A stretch of DNA of 64,000 bases from Carboxylicivirga caseinilyticus (GCA_025499705.1 JAFMVE010000002.1:1-64000), one strand, 5' to 3'; positions 1-8,952 are shown, numbered from the stretch's first letter. Numbers and translations are program-made. Notes: a model not told the origin generated them from the sequence alone.

Positions 1-1
1 A

Positions 2-175
2 AGAGAGGTGCTTACGAAATACGATTACAAAAATGTCAAAGAACTTAAAAATAAACAATTAATAATCAGTGGGTTTTAAGCGCCCACCAATGATAAAAAG
101 ACTTTAAAGGCTGTTGAAAAAGTAGACATGAAAATCATGAGATATTTACCAGAATACAGTTACATTCCTAAATAA
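2..175 (+). pseudogene. Possible 3' end of a gene with an in-frame stop
   Basis: The only open frame at the left edge reads 25 lysine-rich residues up to TAA at 77-79. The same frame then continues for 31 codons without a stop (APTNDKKTLK... to ...YSYIPK) and ends at TAA 173-175, just before a hairpin. Both parts have a similar lysine- and tyrosine-rich make-up, so they may be one C-terminus split by a nonsense codon. Equally, the gene may simply end at 79 and the rest be chance. The family is not recognised and only the tail is in the window. Confidence 0.25.
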
Positions 176-183
176 ATAAAAAA

Positions 184-231
184 AATGCGCCGCACTGTAC
201 TATTCTAAGAATATTAGTGCGGCGTTGCATT
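184..231. terminator. Bidirectional hairpin terminator
   Basis: The arm at 184-196 (ending CGCCGCACT) pairs with 216-231 (starting AGTGCGGCG), with a 3-nt bulge, and the stem is flanked by A and T runs on both sides. It sits between the left-edge gene remnant and the end of the minus-strand membrane-protein gene, so it can stop transcription from either side. Confidence 0.7.
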
Positions 232-245
232 TTACCTCCAATATT

Positions 246-575
246 TTACTCTTTCACTTCTTCTTTATCAGGTGTCCAGGCCAATGCAATCCCTAAAATA
301 ATCATGGTGGCCAAAAATTCATAATAATATAAGAAATGCCCCTTCAGATTGGCTAATAGATTAACCGAAGCAACTGTAATCAATAAAAGTAAGGTGATCA
401 TTATAATCCATTGAATCTTGCTAAATACCTCTCGTTGGGTATAAAACAATATGGGGAATCCAAATAACGAAAATGTTATATAACCAAAACTACCTGTCAC
501 CAAAGCTACCAATGATAGGATTGCGATAACAGAAAGGATTGATATTAAGATAATTTTGCGTTCCATAATGTACAT
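246..575 (-). CDS. Small four-helix membrane protein, unknown function
   Basis: This 109-residue protein is almost all hydrophobic. Four likely membrane helices lie at about residues 5-25, 29-46, 55-75 and 82-100, followed by an acidic, charged tail (DKEEVKE). I do not recognise a family and see no catalytic motif. An alternative start is the ATG three codons inside (MERK); no Shine-Dalgarno sequence decides between them. It stands alone: downstream is a hairpin terminator, upstream a 424-bp gene-free stretch. The even hydrophobic spacing supports a real gene, but the function is open. Confidence 0.65.
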   Translation of the reverse strand: MYIMERKIILISILSVIAILSLVALVTGSFGYITFSLFGFPILFYTQREVFSKIQWIIMITLLLLITVASVNLLANLKGHFLYYYEFLATMIILGIALAWTPDKEEVKE

Positions 576-999
576 GTAATAATCACAATTAATTCAGATT
601 TCATGTTTAAAGACAATTTAAATGTGAAAGTGTTTAAACAACAGTGAATTTTTATTCTGAATGACAAATATCCAATCACAATTTTATACAGTACTATATC
701 CAATTTTAATTAAGAACCGATTTTAGACTACTTTTTCAACCTTTGAGAATACCATAAAAATCGATTTTAATATCATTTAACCTTTCTGTACAGAAATTCA
801 AATTAACTCACAATACACTCATTTGCATACTATTAAAACCATAACAAACTCAAAAAACAGACTGAAACCTGCATTTAAATATTTTTAACTGATAACCAAC
901 GGTTTCCAACAAAACAATTTCCACCTTTTTCCATTTATTACATTGACCAAAAGACACTCAAGCGGTCAAGGGGATTAAATAAAGGGAAACACTTGGGAA
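576..999. other. 424-bp gene-free stretch between divergent genes
   Basis: This is AT-rich DNA with no open frame of note. The only pattern I can point to is an inverted repeat, TTGACC at 943-948 and GGTCAA at 964-969, about 30 bases before the chemoreceptor start. It could be an operator or a weak hairpin. I found no clear TAnnTTTG promoter element for either flanking gene. Confidence 0.4.
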
Positions 1000-2619
1000 A
1001 TGATTAAAATGACATTCAGAACTAAACTTATTCTGGTGGTTTTTGCACCATTAATTGTAGCTACCGGAACTGCAATTTATGTCTCGTCTTCAATGCTTAA
1101 AAAGCAAGGACTTGAGACACTCGAAAGAAAAACCAACGCTATTCTTAGCAGAATGGAAGCCGTTAGAAGTTATGTTGCAAGCCAATTTAATTTCGAAGAG
1201 GAACAAAACAAAGTAAAACTAACACACCCGGATGGGATTCTATCAAGGGCTGCAAAAGATTCTGTTTTAAAGAAGGTTCCCATCTTTGCTTCAATGGCTG
1301 TAGGTAAAGACAATGCCGAGAAAGATAGTTATGAATTCAGAGTTGCCTCCTTAAAAGCGCGAAATAAGGATAATAAAGCTACTACTTTTGAAACCAAATT
1401 TATAAATAAATTTGAATCAAATCCTGAACTGGAAAGCCTGACATACACCAATAAGGAAACCAATGAATTATGGGTGATGAGACCCGTTAAACTATCAGAA
1501 AAACAGGGGTGTTTACATTGTCATGGTCATCCATCACGCAGTCCATGGGGAAATGGTAATGATATACTGGGATATCCAATGGAAAATTATGCTGACGGAG
1601 ATATGGTTGGTTTATTTATTCTTAAATCAAGTTTGAATGCCAATAATAACGAAGTACAGGCTCATATAAAATCCGCCATATGGAAGATTACAATCATCAT
1701 GTTAATCATCCTACTTGTGGTGGTTATTTTTAGCAGTTTGTTTATCAAATCAACCAATGCTAAAATTCAAAATATCATTAGTATCAATAAAAAAATTGCC
1801 AGTGGCGATTTAACTCAAAAGCTTGAAATTAAGGGGGAAGACGAATTTTCGGAGATTAACCGCAACCTGAATCAAATGACTGAGTCTTTGACTCAAGTAG
1901 TACAATCGGTTATTGACACTTCTAAAAAGTTAAAAGCCGAAAGCTCAGGTACTACCAAGTTATCGCGTCAATTAGCAGATTCATCCAACAATCAAGCTGC
2001 AGCTGTAGAGGAAATTTCGGTATCAGTTGAAGAAATCACAGCCTCTATTGAAAGTAATTCCGATCATGCCCGAACAACCGAAAAGGTAGCGATGAACTCT
2101 TCTCTTGAAATGGAGGAAAGCAACCATAGTTCTCATCAGGCAATCAAATCGATGATGGCAATCAAGGAGGAGCTGAAAGCTATTAATGATATTGCAATGC
2201 AAACCAACATACTAGCCTTAAATGCCAATGTTGAGGCTGCAAGAGCAGGTGCAGCCGGTAGTGGTTTTGCTATTGTAGCCAGTGAAGTTCGAAAGCTGGC
2301 AGAGAAGAGTAAGCTGAGTGCCGAAAGTATCGAAGCTTTATTCAGCAGTGGTTTAGACACTGTTGAAGAGACAGGGAATAAAATTTCAGTTTTGGTACCT
2401 GAGATTAAAAAGACATCCAGCTTAGTTGCTGAAATAGTCGCTTCCAGTCTGGAACAAAAAACGGCCGCTTCTGAGGTTAATAATGCTATTCAGGGATTGA
2501 ACAATAGTACACAAACCAATGCCTTTATTGCCGAAAACATGTCAGCAAAGGCAGATGAACTGCAGAAATACGCTGACATACTTGAACAACGTGTTTCATT
2601 TTTTAAACTAAACAAATAA
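1000..2619 (+). CDS. Methyl-accepting chemoreceptor with periplasmic heme-c sensor domain
   Basis: This 539-residue receptor has a membrane helix at about 7-29, a periplasmic region resembling the DUF3365/Tll0287-like heme-binding family, a second helix at about 227-250, a HAMP segment and a cytoplasmic signalling domain. The periplasmic part holds a c-type heme site: C171, C174 and H175 (CLHCH). The signalling tip carries the MCP hallmark QTNILALNANVEAARAG, then GFAIVASEVRKLAEKS, although usually conserved glutamate and glycine positions are changed (AGAAGSG). No CheR-binding pentapeptide is visible at the C-terminus. It probably senses redox state, oxygen or another heme ligand. No che genes are nearby, and gliding Bacteroidota often lack flagellar chemotaxis, so its partner is unknown. 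The start is the ATG at 1000; the ATG three codons later is equally possible. Confidence 0.88.
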   Translation: MIKMTFRTKLILVVFAPLIVATGTAIYVSSSMLKKQGLETLERKTNAILSRMEAVRSYVASQFNFEEEQNKVKLTHPDGILSRAAKDSVLKKVPIFASMAVGKDNAEKDSYEFRVASLKARNKDNKATTFETKFINKFESNPELESLTYTNKETNELWVMRPVKLSEKQGCLHCHGHPSRSPWGNGNDILGYPMENYADGDMVGLFILKSSLNANNNEVQAHIKSAIWKITIIMLIILLVVVIFSSLFIKSTNAKIQNIISINKKIASGDLTQKLEIKGEDEFSEINRNLNQMTESLTQVVQSVIDTSKKLKAESSGTTKLSRQLADSSNNQAAAVEEISVSVEEITASIESNSDHARTTEKVAMNSSLEMEESNHSSHQAIKSMMAIKEELKAINDIAMQTNILALNANVEAARAGAAGSGFAIVASEVRKLAEKSKLSAESIEALFSSGLDTVEETGNKISVLVPEIKKTSSLVAEIVASSLEQKTAASEVNNAIQGLNNSTQTNAFIAENMSAKADELQKYADILEQRVSFFKLNK

Positions 2620-2626
2620 AAATATT

Positions 2627-2742
2627 AAATCTGAATCCTATATTTTCGATTTTTCGAATCAGAACATTTTCTCGGAACTCCACTTATTCTGAAATATTTT
2701 CTCCCCTCTGATTTGAGATTTCAATTAGGATTCAGATTTTTT
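2627..2742 (+). terminator. Long-range inverted repeat, possible terminator
   Basis: AAATCTGAATCCTA at 2627-2640 is repeated as its exact reverse complement at 2726-2739, followed by a short T run. The loop is about 85 bases and can form smaller hairpins. It directly follows the chemoreceptor stop codon. It may be a terminator or a structured 3' end. Confidence 0.4.
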
Positions 2743-2838
2743 AAAAGTCTGATGAGTCTTATCTGCCAACTTTTCCTATTTGATGAGTTTTTTATTAAAA
2801 TCAGAACACTTTAATTAATTTTACTGCAAAACATTTAT

Positions 2839-3978
2839 ATGCGAAGTATTCTGATTCTGTTTTTTCTGGTATCGATAACGTTGAATGCACAACAAAAAAT
2901 TCAACTTTTATTTTTGGGTGATGTAATGGGGCATGATTCTCAAATAAACTCTGCCCGAATTAACGAAACAGGCGAATATGATTATTACAGTTGCTTTCAA
3001 TACATTAAGGATGACATAAAAGCAGCAGATATTGCCATTGCCAATCTGGAAGTAACATTGGCAGGCCCACCACACAAAGGATACCCTCAGTTTTCATCCC
3101 CCGACACACTTGCCGATGCTTTAGTTGATGCAGGAGTTGACGCTTTGGTGATGGCAAATAATCACTGCATTGATCGCAGAAGACAAGGATTAGAGCGAAG
3201 CATTCAAATTCTAGATACAAAAGAAATTCCTCGTACTGGAGTATTTAAAGATAGCATCGACAGGATAGTGCATAATCCTCTTATAATAGAAAAAAAAGGA
3301 TTCAGACTTGCCATCTTAAATTACACTTACGGAACAAATGGTATTAAGGTAACTCCACCCAATATTGTAAATTACATCGATACAGCATTAATGTCGAAAG
3401 ATATTGCCCTGGCAAAAACGATGGAGGTTGATAAGGCAATTGTGTTTCTTCACTGGGGTTGGGAATATAACCTGTCTCCTAATTCAGAACAAAAACAGCT
3501 TACTCAGTTTCTATGGCAAAAAGGAATTGATATAATCATTGGATCTCATCCACATGTTGTTCAGCCAATGAAATGGGTAAAAAACGAAAATCAAAACCAA
3601 CTGGTTGTTTACAGCTTGGGTAATTTCATTTCTAACCAGCGAACAGCACCCAGAGATGGTGGAGTAATGGCAATGGTTGAGCTGACCAAAGAAGGCGACT
3701 CTACTTATATCTCCAATGCTGATTATCAATTAACATGGGTGCACACCCCAATTGAAAATGGTAAAAAGAAGTTTTATGTTCTTCCGGCAGATCGGTACAA
3801 AAATGCCTATTGGCCTGATACAACTGCTCGAGAAAGAATGAATGAGTACATTAAAGAAGCGGGACAGGTTTTTAAAAACAATATCAACATTCCAAAGCGG
3901 AATTTTCAAATTCCGTTGTTAGCCATAAAAAGGAAAGAAATTGATACCGTTCAAATCAAGGCCCCAAAAAAAATATAA
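2839..3978 (+). CDS. CapA/PgsA-type metallophosphatase-fold protein, exported
   Basis: The N-terminus is a signal peptide ending LNAQ at about residue 17. The rest matches the PGA_cap (CapA) family: a GDVMGHDSQI metal-binding start, ANLEVTL, the MANNH box (N107, N108, H109), HWGWEYN, GSHPHVVQP (H237, H239) and YSLGNFISNQ. These residues form a calcineurin-like two-metal site in the family. CapA proteins are tied to poly-gamma-glutamate capsules in some Firmicutes, but no capB, capC or capE lies nearby, so a role in envelope polymer processing is inference. At 379 residues the length is normal. The gene ends 24 bases from the convergent nuclease-fold gene, with no clear terminator between. Confidence 0.85.
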   Translation: MRSILILFFLVSITLNAQQKIQLLFLGDVMGHDSQINSARINETGEYDYYSCFQYIKDDIKAADIAIANLEVTLAGPPHKGYPQFSSPDTLADALVDAGVDALVMANNHCIDRRRQGLERSIQILDTKEIPRTGVFKDSIDRIVHNPLIIEKKGFRLAILNYTYGTNGIKVTPPNIVNYIDTALMSKDIALAKTMEVDKAIVFLHWGWEYNLSPNSEQKQLTQFLWQKGIDIIIGSHPHVVQPMKWVKNENQNQLVVYSLGNFISNQRTAPRDGGVMAMVELTKEGDSTYISNADYQLTWVHTPIENGKKKFYVLPADRYKNAYWPDTTARERMNEYIKEAGQVFKNNINIPKRNFQIPLLAIKRKEIDTVQIKAPKKI

Positions 3979-4002
3979 AAGTAATCCGCTTTCCTCTTTA
4001 CA

Positions 4003-4461
4003 TCAGGAACCTATTACTAGCTCGGCTGTAGGTATTTCCTGAAGCATCTGGTAGGCACCTTTATCATCAGTTAACTGAGCACAGAAATGCTGCAACCCAT
4101 TTGTAACCATCATATAGTCAACCTGAAGTTTCATATTATACCTGGCAGCCTGATCAAAAACCGATTTTGTTATAGCAACCGCCGGAGCCTTGCATTCCAC
4201 AATCATACTTGGCATACCTTTTCTGTTATACACCACTATATCAGCCCGCTGATTCAATCCATTTACTTTAACAGGCATTTCAACAGCAATCAATCCCGGT
4301 GAGTATTTTTGATGATGAATTAAAAAAGAAATCAGATTTTGCCTTACCCATTCTTCGGGAGTTAGTGCTACAAATTTCTTTCGAATCACATCAAATATTT
4401 GTTCCTTACCTTGATGATTTCGAAATCTGAACTCATAAGTCGGGAGATTAAGCTTTTGCAT
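4003..4461 (-). CDS. Stand-alone HsdR N-terminal-domain protein (PD-(D/E)XK fold)
   Basis: The 152 residues match only the N-terminal nuclease domain of type I restriction R subunits (HsdR_N). The nuclease signature is visible: RADIVVYNR, then MIVECKAP, giving the D and ExK residues of a PD-(D/E)XK centre. There is no helicase part, and no HsdM or HsdS gene nearby, so this is not a working restriction system. From memory, short proteins of this kind occur next to holA and amn in many Bacteroidota, which suggests a housekeeping role, perhaps in DNA repair or replication. It diverges from amn across a 142-bp gap. Confidence 0.8.
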   Translation of the reverse strand: MQKLNLPTYEFRFRNHQGKEQIFDVIRKKFVALTPEEWVRQNLISFLIHHQKYSPGLIAVEMPVKVNGLNQRADIVVYNRKGMPSMIVECKAPAVAITKSVFDQAARYNMKLQVDYMMVTNGLQHFCAQLTDDKGAYQMLQEIPTAELVIGS

Positions 4462-4603
4462 TCCTCGAATTTTTCAACAAAGTAAATCAAATTAGGCAGA
4501 AAAAGTTACCTTAGCGGATTAATTAAAAACCGGCTTCGAAGTCCGGCTAAAGTTCGAAAAACTGCCAAACGAAGCCTAATACACATCCTTAACTAAATTG
4601 CCC

Positions 4604-5380
4604 ATGAAGACAAAAAAAGAAATTGTTGACAACTGGCTACCCCGATATACAGGTAGAAAACTGGAGGAGTTTACCCCCTATATTTTGCTGACCAACTTCA
4701 ATCATTATGTTGAGTTGTTCTCGCAATGGTATGATGCTCCCATACTTGGTAAAAATGGAAACATGCCTAACTGTTCAGCCAATGGAGTTACCATTATCAA
4801 TTTTGGTATGGGAAGTCCAAACGCTGCAACCGTAATGGATTTATTGAGTGCCATTATGCCTAAAGCAGTGCTATTCCTTGGTAAATGTGGGGGATTAAAA
4901 AGAAAAAATAAACTGGGTGACCTGGTACTTCCTATTGCAGCAATTCGCAGCGATGGTACGTCTGACGATTATTTACCACCAGAAGTTCCAGCATTACCGG
5001 CTTTTAGTCTGCAACGTGCTGTTTCCAGTACCATTCGCGACAGGGAAATGGACTATTGGACAGGCACTGTTTTTACAACCAACAAACGGGTATGGGAATA
5101 CGACGATCGGTTTAAAAAATATTTAACCAAGACTCGCGCAATGGCTATTGATATGGAAACTGCAACCATATTCACGGTTGGTTTTGCCAATGGTATCCCA
5201 ACAGGTGCGTTGTTGTTGGTTTCAGATCAGCCTATGATTTCAGCAGGTGTAAAAACCGAAACTAGTGACAAAAAAGTTACTGCTAATTATGTTGAAAACC
5301 ATTTGAAAATTGGAATCAAAGCAATGGACACCATTCAAAACAATGGAAAGTCGGTAAAACATTTGAAGTTTGACAATTAA
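4604..5380 (+). CDS. amn: AMP nucleosidase (short Bacteroidota form)
   Basis: The enzyme splits AMP into adenine and ribose 5-phosphate. The sequence shows the purine nucleoside phosphorylase fold: TIINFGMGSPNAA, FLGKCGGL, the AIDMETATIF signature with the conserved Met-Glu pair, and the active-site segment VSDQPM. It has about 258 residues, matching the short form in this phylum, which lacks the extra N-terminal domain of the E. coli enzyme. I chose the ATG at 4604; a TTG two codons earlier is open but less likely. It is the first gene of a tight run with holA (13 bp away), the rhomboid protease, gmhB and a class IV aminotransferase. Confidence 0.9.
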   Translation: MKTKKEIVDNWLPRYTGRKLEEFTPYILLTNFNHYVELFSQWYDAPILGKNGNMPNCSANGVTIINFGMGSPNAATVMDLLSAIMPKAVLFLGKCGGLKRKNKLGDLVLPIAAIRSDGTSDDYLPPEVPALPAFSLQRAVSSTIRDREMDYWTGTVFTTNKRVWEYDDRFKKYLTKTRAMAIDMETATIFTVGFANGIPTGALLLVSDQPMISAGVKTETSDKKVTANYVENHLKIGIKAMDTIQNNGKSVKHLKFDN

Positions 5381-5393
5381 TAAAGGTTGAGCA

Positions 5394-6395
5394 ATGACTT
5401 TTGAGCAGATCTTAAAAGATTTAAAGCAAAAACAATACAAGCCAATTTATTTCCTGATGGGTAATGAAGGTTATTTTATTGACCAAATAACCAATTATAT
5501 TGCCAACAATGTATTAACGGAAGAAGAGAAAGGATTTAACCAAACTATTCTGTATGGGAAAGATGTTGAGGCAGAAGATATAATTATGGCTGCCCGACGT
5601 TTCCCAATGATGTCGCAGCATCAGGTGATAATAGTTAAGGAAGCTCAAAACATTGCAAAAATAGAGGATCTGGTCATTTATGCCGATAATCCTCTAAACT
5701 CAACTATTTTAGTAATTAACTATCGTTATAAGACTCTTGATAAGCGTAAAAAACTTTACAAGAGTATTCAAAAAAACGGGGTATTATTTGAGTCAAGTGC
5801 TTTACGTGAATATGAGATACCCAAATGGGTAAGCTCGTATTTGCAAAACAAAGGCAAAACCATTGATGCGAAAGCCTCAGCCTTGCTGGCCGAATTTCTG
5901 GGAACAGACCTATCCAAAATAACGCATGAACTGGATAAACTTGAACTGGCAATAGGCAGTTCTGTTAAACAGATTGACTCCTCTCATATTGAGAAGAATA
6001 TTGGAGTTAGTAAGGATTATAACAATTTTGAATTGCAGAAAGCAGTACTTTATCGCGATATTGCCAAAGCCAACAAAATAGTACTTGCCTTTGGGAAAAA
6101 CCCGAAAGCATATCCAATTCAGGTTACTATAGTAACTCTATTCGGAGCCTTTTTAAAATTATTATCGTTTTACTATTTGCCCGATAAATCAAAGAACAGT
6201 GTTGCTGCGGCTCTTAAAATCAATCCATTTTTTGTACAGGATTATATGGCAGGAGCCAAAAACTATCCGGCTCGTAAAGTGATTCAGATCATCAGCTTAT
6301 TAAGAGAGTATGATATGAAATCGAAGGGATTCGACAGTGCTACAACCGATCCTGGTGAACTTTTAAAAGAGTTGATTTTTAAAATAATGCATTAA
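5394..6395 (+). CDS. holA: DNA polymerase III subunit delta
   Basis: HolA is the clamp-loader subunit that opens the sliding clamp. The family's start is visible (PIYFLMGNEGYFIDQI, a degenerate P-loop region), followed by the AAA+-like body with QHQVIIVKEAQ and the helical middle part (EFLGTDLSKITHELDKL), ending in the collar domain. At 333 residues the length is normal. The gene lies 13 bp after amn and 12 bp before the rhomboid gene and is almost certainly transcribed with them. Confidence 0.93.
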   Translation: MTFEQILKDLKQKQYKPIYFLMGNEGYFIDQITNYIANNVLTEEEKGFNQTILYGKDVEAEDIIMAARRFPMMSQHQVIIVKEAQNIAKIEDLVIYADNPLNSTILVINYRYKTLDKRKKLYKSIQKNGVLFESSALREYEIPKWVSSYLQNKGKTIDAKASALLAEFLGTDLSKITHELDKLELAIGSSVKQIDSSHIEKNIGVSKDYNNFELQKAVLYRDIAKANKIVLAFGKNPKAYPIQVTIVTLFGAFLKLLSFYYLPDKSKNSVAAALKINPFFVQDYMAGAKNYPARKVIQIISLLREYDMKSKGFDSATTDPGELLKELIFKIMH

Positions 6396-6407
6396 AAGAT
6401 ATTTTGA

Positions 6408-7019
6408 ATGACAGTTGCCATTATCATCATAATTGCCATAAGTGCTATTAGTATTGCAGGATTCAGCCAAAATGAACTGATTTACAAATACCAGTTTAAT
6501 GCATGGCAAATCAAACATCGCAAGGAATACATCCGATTAATCAGTCATGGTTTTTTTCATGCTGACTGGATGCATCTGCTTATAAACATGTTTGTTCTCT
6601 ACTCTTTTAGTGATGCAGTAATTTATTATTTTGCCCAATCATTACCCGGAAATCCGAACCTTTTATTCATCGTATTCTTTTTTTCTGCTATTGCAGTTTC
6701 AAGTTTATATTCTTTCGTTAAAGAAAAAGACAATTATAACTATAATGCCATAGGTGCTTCAGGAGCTGTTTCAGCAGTTGTTTTTGCATCAATACTTTAT
6801 GATCCATATGCTACCATTTATCTGTACTTCATTCCTGTTCCTGGAGTTGTTTTAGGCATTGGTTATTTGGTGTATTCACGAATCATGTCGAAAAAAAATA
6901 TAGACAATATAGGACACGATGCCCACTTCTGGGGTGCTGTATACGGTATGGTTTTTCCAATTATTTTTGAGCCACGTCTACTGATCGATTTCTTCCAGCA
7001 AATCTTCTTTTTGTATTAA
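6408..7019 (+). CDS. Rhomboid family intramembrane serine protease
   Basis: This 203-residue protein has about six membrane helices and the rhomboid active-site motifs. The first loop holds HGFFHADWMHLLINM, the catalytic serine lies in GASG (S118), and the partner histidine lies in AHFWGAVYG (H173). Rhomboids cut membrane proteins within the bilayer; the substrate is not known. The gene is packed between holA (12 bp) and gmhB (1 bp), so it is co-transcribed with housekeeping genes, but I see no functional link among them. Confidence 0.9.
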   Translation: MTVAIIIIIAISAISIAGFSQNELIYKYQFNAWQIKHRKEYIRLISHGFFHADWMHLLINMFVLYSFSDAVIYYFAQSLPGNPNLLFIVFFFSAIAVSSLYSFVKEKDNYNYNAIGASGAVSAVVFASILYDPYATIYLYFIPVPGVVLGIGYLVYSRIMSKKNIDNIGHDAHFWGAVYGMVFPIIFEPRLLIDFFQQIFFLY

Positions 7020-7020
7020 A

Positions 7021-7515
7021 ATGAAAAAAGCAGTTTTTATTGACAGAGATGGAGTAATCAACAACGACGAAGGTCACTACTACATTTATAAACCTGAAGA
7101 TTTCAAGATAAACGAAGGAATAATTGAAGGCCTTACTCTTTTACAGGAACATGGCTTTCATATAATTGTGGTAACTAATCAAGGTGGAGTTGCCAAAGGC
7201 GAATATACCGAAGAGGATGTTAAAAGAGTTCACGATCATTTTCTTGATTTAATGACCATAGCAGGTATAAACATAACTGCCATATACTACTGCCCACATC
7301 ACAATAAAATTTCAGATTGCGATTGCAGAAAACCTAAGCCCGGAATGATTTTAAAAGCGTTAAAAGAACATCAAATTGACGTCGAATATTCATTTCTGAT
7401 CGGTGATTCGCCAAGAGATATAGAAGCCGGAGAAAGAGCAGGCTTAAAGCAATGTTTCAAAATAAAAGCGAATCATTCTATAATACCGGCATGCAAAAAC
7501 ATTATTGAGCAATGA
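7021..7515 (+). CDS. gmhB: HAD phosphatase, D-glycero-D-manno-heptose-1,7-bisphosphate 7-phosphatase type
   Basis: The catalytic HAD motif is FIDRDGVINND (D8 nucleophile, D10), followed by VVTNQGGVAKGEY and the acidic end motif LIGDSPRDIEAG. The zinc-binding insert CPHH...CDCRKPKPGM matches GmhB, which removes the 7-phosphate of heptose bisphosphate for LPS core synthesis. Histidinol-phosphate phosphatases share this fold and zinc site, so the exact substrate is not certain; no his genes or other heptose genes are in the window. It overlaps the next gene by 4 bases (ATGA), which implies translational coupling. Confidence 0.82.
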   Translation: MKKAVFIDRDGVINNDEGHYYIYKPEDFKINEGIIEGLTLLQEHGFHIIVVTNQGGVAKGEYTEEDVKRVHDHFLDLMTIAGINITAIYYCPHHNKISDCDCRKPKPGMILKALKEHQIDVEYSFLIGDSPRDIEAGERAGLKQCFKIKANHSIIPACKNIIEQ

Positions 7516-8390
7516 ACACAACCCAATTCATTTGCCTGAACGGTCAAAAACTTAAAGCAGATCAGCCCTTACTGATGGCTGATAACAGAGCTTTTCGCTA
7601 TGGTGATGCATTATTTGAAACCATCAGATGTATTCATAAAACTCCGATGTTTTTTGAGGATCATTACCAACGCCTGTTAAACGGAATGGTTCTGCTAAAG
7701 ATGCAATCTCATTCGCTCGCTCCCTTATCCTTTTTAAATGAGCAGGTCATATCGTTAATTAATAAAAACAGGTTATTTGGTGATGTAAGAGTACGGTTAA
7801 CCGTTTTTCGTGAGGATGGTGGATTATATACTCCAACTGAAAACAAGGTTCAATACCTCATTGAAACATCTCCGTTAGAAAGCCATTTTTATAATTTAAA
7901 CAGCAAAGGCTTGTTATTAGGTAACTACTCTGATGACAGGAAAAGCCTCAATCGTTTTTCTCGTTTTAAATCGGCCAATTCTCTCTTATTCGTGATGGCA
8001 GGTTTATACAAAAAAGAAAATAAACTGGATGAAGTATTAATTTCTAATGACCAGAACTACATAATTGAGACACTTGCTTCTAACCTGTTCTGGATAAAAG
8101 ATGGTAATGTTTACACGCCACGCAGAACTTCCGGTTGTGTTGACGGAGTGATGAGAAAACAAGTACTTTCAGTTTTACACGAGCAAAAGATACCCATACA
8201 AGAAACAGAAGGAACAAGTATCAATGAATTACTTCAGGCCGATGAGATATTCATCACCAATGCAATTCAAGGAATGCAATGGGTTGTTGGCCTCGAAAAT
8301 AAACGTTATTTCTGTAATAAAGTCAAAGAGATACATCGTCTGTTAGTTGAACGTGCATCTAGTTATTTGAAGGATTTTCAGGAAAATTAG
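7512..8390 (+). CDS. Class IV PLP aminotransferase/lyase (PabC/IlvE-like)
   Basis: The fold type IV start DNRAFRYGDALFETIRC is present. The PLP-binding lysine is K153 in RFKSAN and the cofactor-pairing glutamate is E186 in IIETLASNLFW. The length of 292 residues fits 4-amino-4-deoxychorismate lyase (PabC) or a branched-chain/D-amino-acid aminotransferase. No pabA or pabB lies nearby, so I do not assign a symbol. The start overlaps the gmhB stop. The last 32 bases overlap the 3' end of the convergent algH gene. Confidence 0.83.
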   Translation: MNTTQFICLNGQKLKADQPLLMADNRAFRYGDALFETIRCIHKTPMFFEDHYQRLLNGMVLLKMQSHSLAPLSFLNEQVISLINKNRLFGDVRVRLTVFREDGGLYTPTENKVQYLIETSPLESHFYNLNSKGLLLGNYSDDRKSLNRFSRFKSANSLLFVMAGLYKKENKLDEVLISNDQNYIIETLASNLFWIKDGNVYTPRRTSGCVDGVMRKQVLSVLHEQKIPIQETEGTSINELLQADEIFITNAIQGMQWVVGLENKRYFCNKVKEIHRLLVERASSYLKDFQEN

Positions 8391-8952
8391 TCCACATTTT
8401 GAATACCTCTCCAAGATTCTCCATGGTCTTTTTCCAGAAATTATCAATATCTCCATCCATTATTGTCCGGTCATCGAGTGTTGAAACAATCCAGGAATTT
8501 TCTTCAATTTCTGCTTCCAACTGCCCGGGTGACCAACCTGAATATCCGGCAAAAAATTTCACTGAACGATGATCTGCTACACCTGAATTGATCATCTCCT
8601 TAATCACCTCAAAATCTCCACCCCAATATAAATTATCTGTTACCCTTACAGAACCGGGAACTTTTTCACCCAACGTATGAATATAATGCAATGTATTAGA
8701 CGAAACCGGACCTCCAATAAACATTTCCCCTTTGAAGTTAAACAAATCCTCAATCACCTCATCCGGATATAGATCAGATGACTTATTTAAAACAAAACCA
8801 ACCGCCCCTTCATCGCCATGTTCGGTTAAAAAAACTATAGATCGATTAAAATAGGGCCCCTGAAGAAAAGGTTCTGCAATTAAAATTCTCCCCTTCATTG
8901 GCTTTATCTTCGGCAGACGAGTATCAAAAATATTAAATTCTAAATCTCTCAT
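8359..8952 (-). CDS. YqgE/AlgH family protein
   Basis: The sequence matches the UPF0301/DUF179 family. It shows GRILIAEPFLQGPYFNRSIV, HGDEGAVGFVLNKSS, FIGGPVSSNTLHYIHTL and the late FAGYSGWSPGQLEAEI block. The length of 197 residues is usual. The family was named after a reported alginate regulator, but its biochemical role is unsettled. The gene converges on the aminotransferase gene with a 32-base overlap of coding ends, so no terminator can lie between them. It diverges from the NhaC antiporter across 214 bp in which I found no clear promoter element. Confidence 0.92.
   Translation of the reverse strand: MRDLEFNIFDTRLPKIKPMKGRILIAEPFLQGPYFNRSIVFLTEHGDEGAVGFVLNKSSDLYPDEVIEDLFNFKGEMFIGGPVSSNTLHYIHTLGEKVPGSVRVTDNLYWGGDFEVIKEMINSGVADHRSVKFFAGYSGWSPGQLEAEIEENSWIVSTLDDRTIMDGDIDNFWKKTMENLGEVFKMWTNFPENPSNN

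Noticed and set aside
4003-4461. A type I restriction-modification system
   Set aside because: Only the HsdR N-terminal domain is present; no helicase, methylase or specificity gene lies in the window.
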